DNA of 64,000 nucleotides from the NCBI RefSeq assembly GCF_014268595.2, contig NZ_CP077091.1:3684001-3748000 (forward strand), written 5' to 3'. Shown here in pieces: positions 62,831 through 64,000 of the stretch (within the stretch, counting starts at the first letter, position 1; every line of letters starts with the position of its first letter). The stretch is from Pseudomonas hamedanensis (GTDB lineage: Bacteria; Pseudomonadota; Gammaproteobacteria; Pseudomonadales; Pseudomonadaceae). The notes under the pieces were generated by a model that searched no databases, was not told the DNA's origin, and worked only from the letters and a program-made list of their open reading frames with translations. A program made the position numbers and the translations under genes.

Positions 62831-64000
62831 TTACAACCCTTCGGTCAGCACCCGATCCAGCATATCGACGAAGAAGTCCACACTCTGGCGCGACGTCACC
62901 ATCGGCGGTTTGATCTTGAGAATATTCAGGTCATCGCCGGTCGGCTGCATGAAAATCCCCAGCTCACGCAGGCGATCGCACAGCAATGCAGTCTCTGCGG
63001 TCGCCGGTTCCAGCGTCTCGCGGTTGCGGACCAATTCAAGCCCGAGGTAGAACCCGGAACCATGCACCGCGCCCACCAGCGGATGTTTATCGATCAAGGC
63101 CTCGAGTCGCGCCTTGAAGTGACCGCCCACCGCCTGCGCGTTTTCCCAGAGTTTTTCTTCCTCCATGACATCCAGCACCGCCATGCCGATCTGACAACTC
63201 ACCGGGCTGCCGCCGGCTGACGAGAAGAAATAACCCTCGGCTTCCAGCGCCTCGGCGATTTCCCGGCGGGTGATCACCGCACCCAGCGGCTGGCCGTTGC
63301 CCATGCCTTTGGCCATGGTGATGATGTCCGGCACCACGCCTTGATCTTCGAAGCCCCAGAAAAACTTGCCCATGCGCCCGTAACCGACCTGCACCTCATC
63401 GGCGATGCACACGCCGCCCTGCGCACGTACTAACGCGTAGACCTGTTGCAGATAGCCCGGCGGCAGCGAGATACCGCCCGCGTTGCCATAAACCGGTTCG
63501 CAGATGAAGCCGGCCAGTTGGCGTTTGTGTTCAGCGAGTTTGTGCAAATGATGCTCGACGCTGCGCACGTAATCCGGCGCCGAGTCCGGGCCGCGGAATT
63601 CACCGCGATAGGTATTCGGCGCAGTCACCGGATGTACCCAGTCCGGGCGGCTTTCCAGCGCTTTCGGATTGTCGGCGATCGATGTCGACACCGCATCGGC
63701 GCCAACCGTCCAGCCGTGATAGGCCTCCAGCACGCTGATGATGTCGCGACCGCCGCTGTAGGCCCACGCCAGGCGAATCGCCAGATCGTTGGCCTCGCTG
63801 CCACTGTTGACGAGGAACACTCGATCCATGCCCGCCGGCGCCAGTTTGAGCAGGCGCTCGGAGAACTCCGCGACCGCGGCGTAGTTGAAGCGCGAGTTGG
63901 TATTGAGCAGCGACCACTGACGCGCCGCGACCGCGGCCATGCGCGGATGACCGTGACCGAGCACCGCGACGTTGTTAAGCATGTCGAGGTACGAACGGCC
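62831..64000 (-). CDS. class III aminotransferase (partial, 5' end beyond the window)
   Basis: About 390 residues of a PLP-dependent class III enzyme. The visible part starts just before MLNNVAVLGHGHPRM, a motif shared with the ethanolamine-phosphate phospholyase/AGXT2L group. FLVNSGSEANDLAIRLAW, CIADEVQVGYGRMG and the PLP Lys in TMAKGMGNGQPLGAV are all seen. The open frame continues past the right edge. In Pseudomonas, related proteins are fused to an aminoglycoside phosphotransferase-like and an M23 domain; that part would lie outside. Substrate unknown. Confidence 0.85.
   Translation of the reverse strand, partial: GRSYLDMLNNVAVLGHGHPRMAAVAARQWSLLNTNSRFNYAAVAEFSERLLKLAPAGMDRVFLVNSGSEANDLAIRLAWAYSGGRDIISVLEAYHGWTVGADAVSTSIADNPKALESRPDWVHPVTAPNTYRGEFRGPDSAPDYVRSVEHHLHKLAEHKRQLAGFICEPVYGNAGGISLPPGYLQQVYALVRAQGGVCIADEVQVGYGRMGKFFWGFEDQGVVPDIITMAKGMGNGQPLGAVITRREIAEALEAEGYFFSSAGGSPVSCQIGMAVLDVMEEEKLWENAQAVGGHFKARLEALIDKHPLVGAVHGSGFYLGLELVRNRETLEPATAETALLCDRLRELGIFMQPTGDDLNILKIKPPMVTSRQSVDFFVDMLDRVLTEGL

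Overview
The window is a chromosomal segment of a fluorescent Pseudomonas (P. fluorescens group). This is inferred from high GC, Pseudomonas gene neighbourhoods (ntrB-ntrC; secB-grx-rhodanese with divergent gpmI; envC-ctp-yibQ; hisB-hisH-DUF2164-hisA-hisF; asmA-mutY-yggX-tRNA-Phe; aguB-aguA) and inverted REP pairs between genes. No replication, rRNA or plasmid backbone genes are present.

Layout. 1-2712: the nitrogen two-component pair ntrB-ntrC. 2713-5733: a REP pair, a three-copy tandem repeat and a large LRR protein resembling effector-type proteins but lacking a recognisable catalytic C-terminus. 5920-9944: trmL, secB, glutaredoxin, rhodanese, phosphoglycerate mutase. 10175-17534: envelope genes (EnvC-like factor, C-terminal protease, polysaccharide deacetylase), a Vps62-like protein, a periplasmic solute-binding protein and a secreted trypsin-like protease. 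17607-20659: the distal histidine operon. 20922-27007: an OFA-type MFS transporter, PanZ-like protein, AsmA, MutY, YggX and tRNA-Phe. 27103-30731: small envelope genes, an alpha/beta hydrolase, two tandem paralogues and a vapBC module bracketed by near-identical terminators. 30802-38141: a GABA-type permease, a polar amino acid ABC transporter with a trailing methyltransferase, and an FkbM methyltransferase.

38217-48966 is the main accessory region. tRNA-Thr(TGT) is followed by a P4-type integrase, and copies of the tRNA 3' end recur at 47435 and 48945. The simplest reading is stacked integrations at one tRNA gene. The first segment holds two tyrosine recombinases, a fragment of a third, a small operon ending in an AT-rich YDY-repeat protein, and a two-gene OLD-nuclease/UvrD-helicase system of the Gabija type. 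The second, much smaller segment holds a HigBA toxin-antitoxin pair and no integrase. Beyond the last copy lie HicAB, a leader plus a DUF3077-like gene, and a RES-Xre pair, so five toxin-antitoxin modules occur within about 22 kb (30.1-51.7 kb).

52014-64000 is largely metabolic. It has a LysR regulator convergent with azlC-azlD, a GNAT and a 2-oxoglutarate/Fe amino acid hydroxylase-like gene, suggesting hydroxylation and export of branched-chain amino acids. It then has an OprD porin, a DsbA-like oxidoreductase, a TonB siderophore receptor with a good Fur box, agmatine catabolism (aguB-aguA), and a class III aminotransferase that runs off the right edge. Product names come from reading motifs in the translations; no database search was run.
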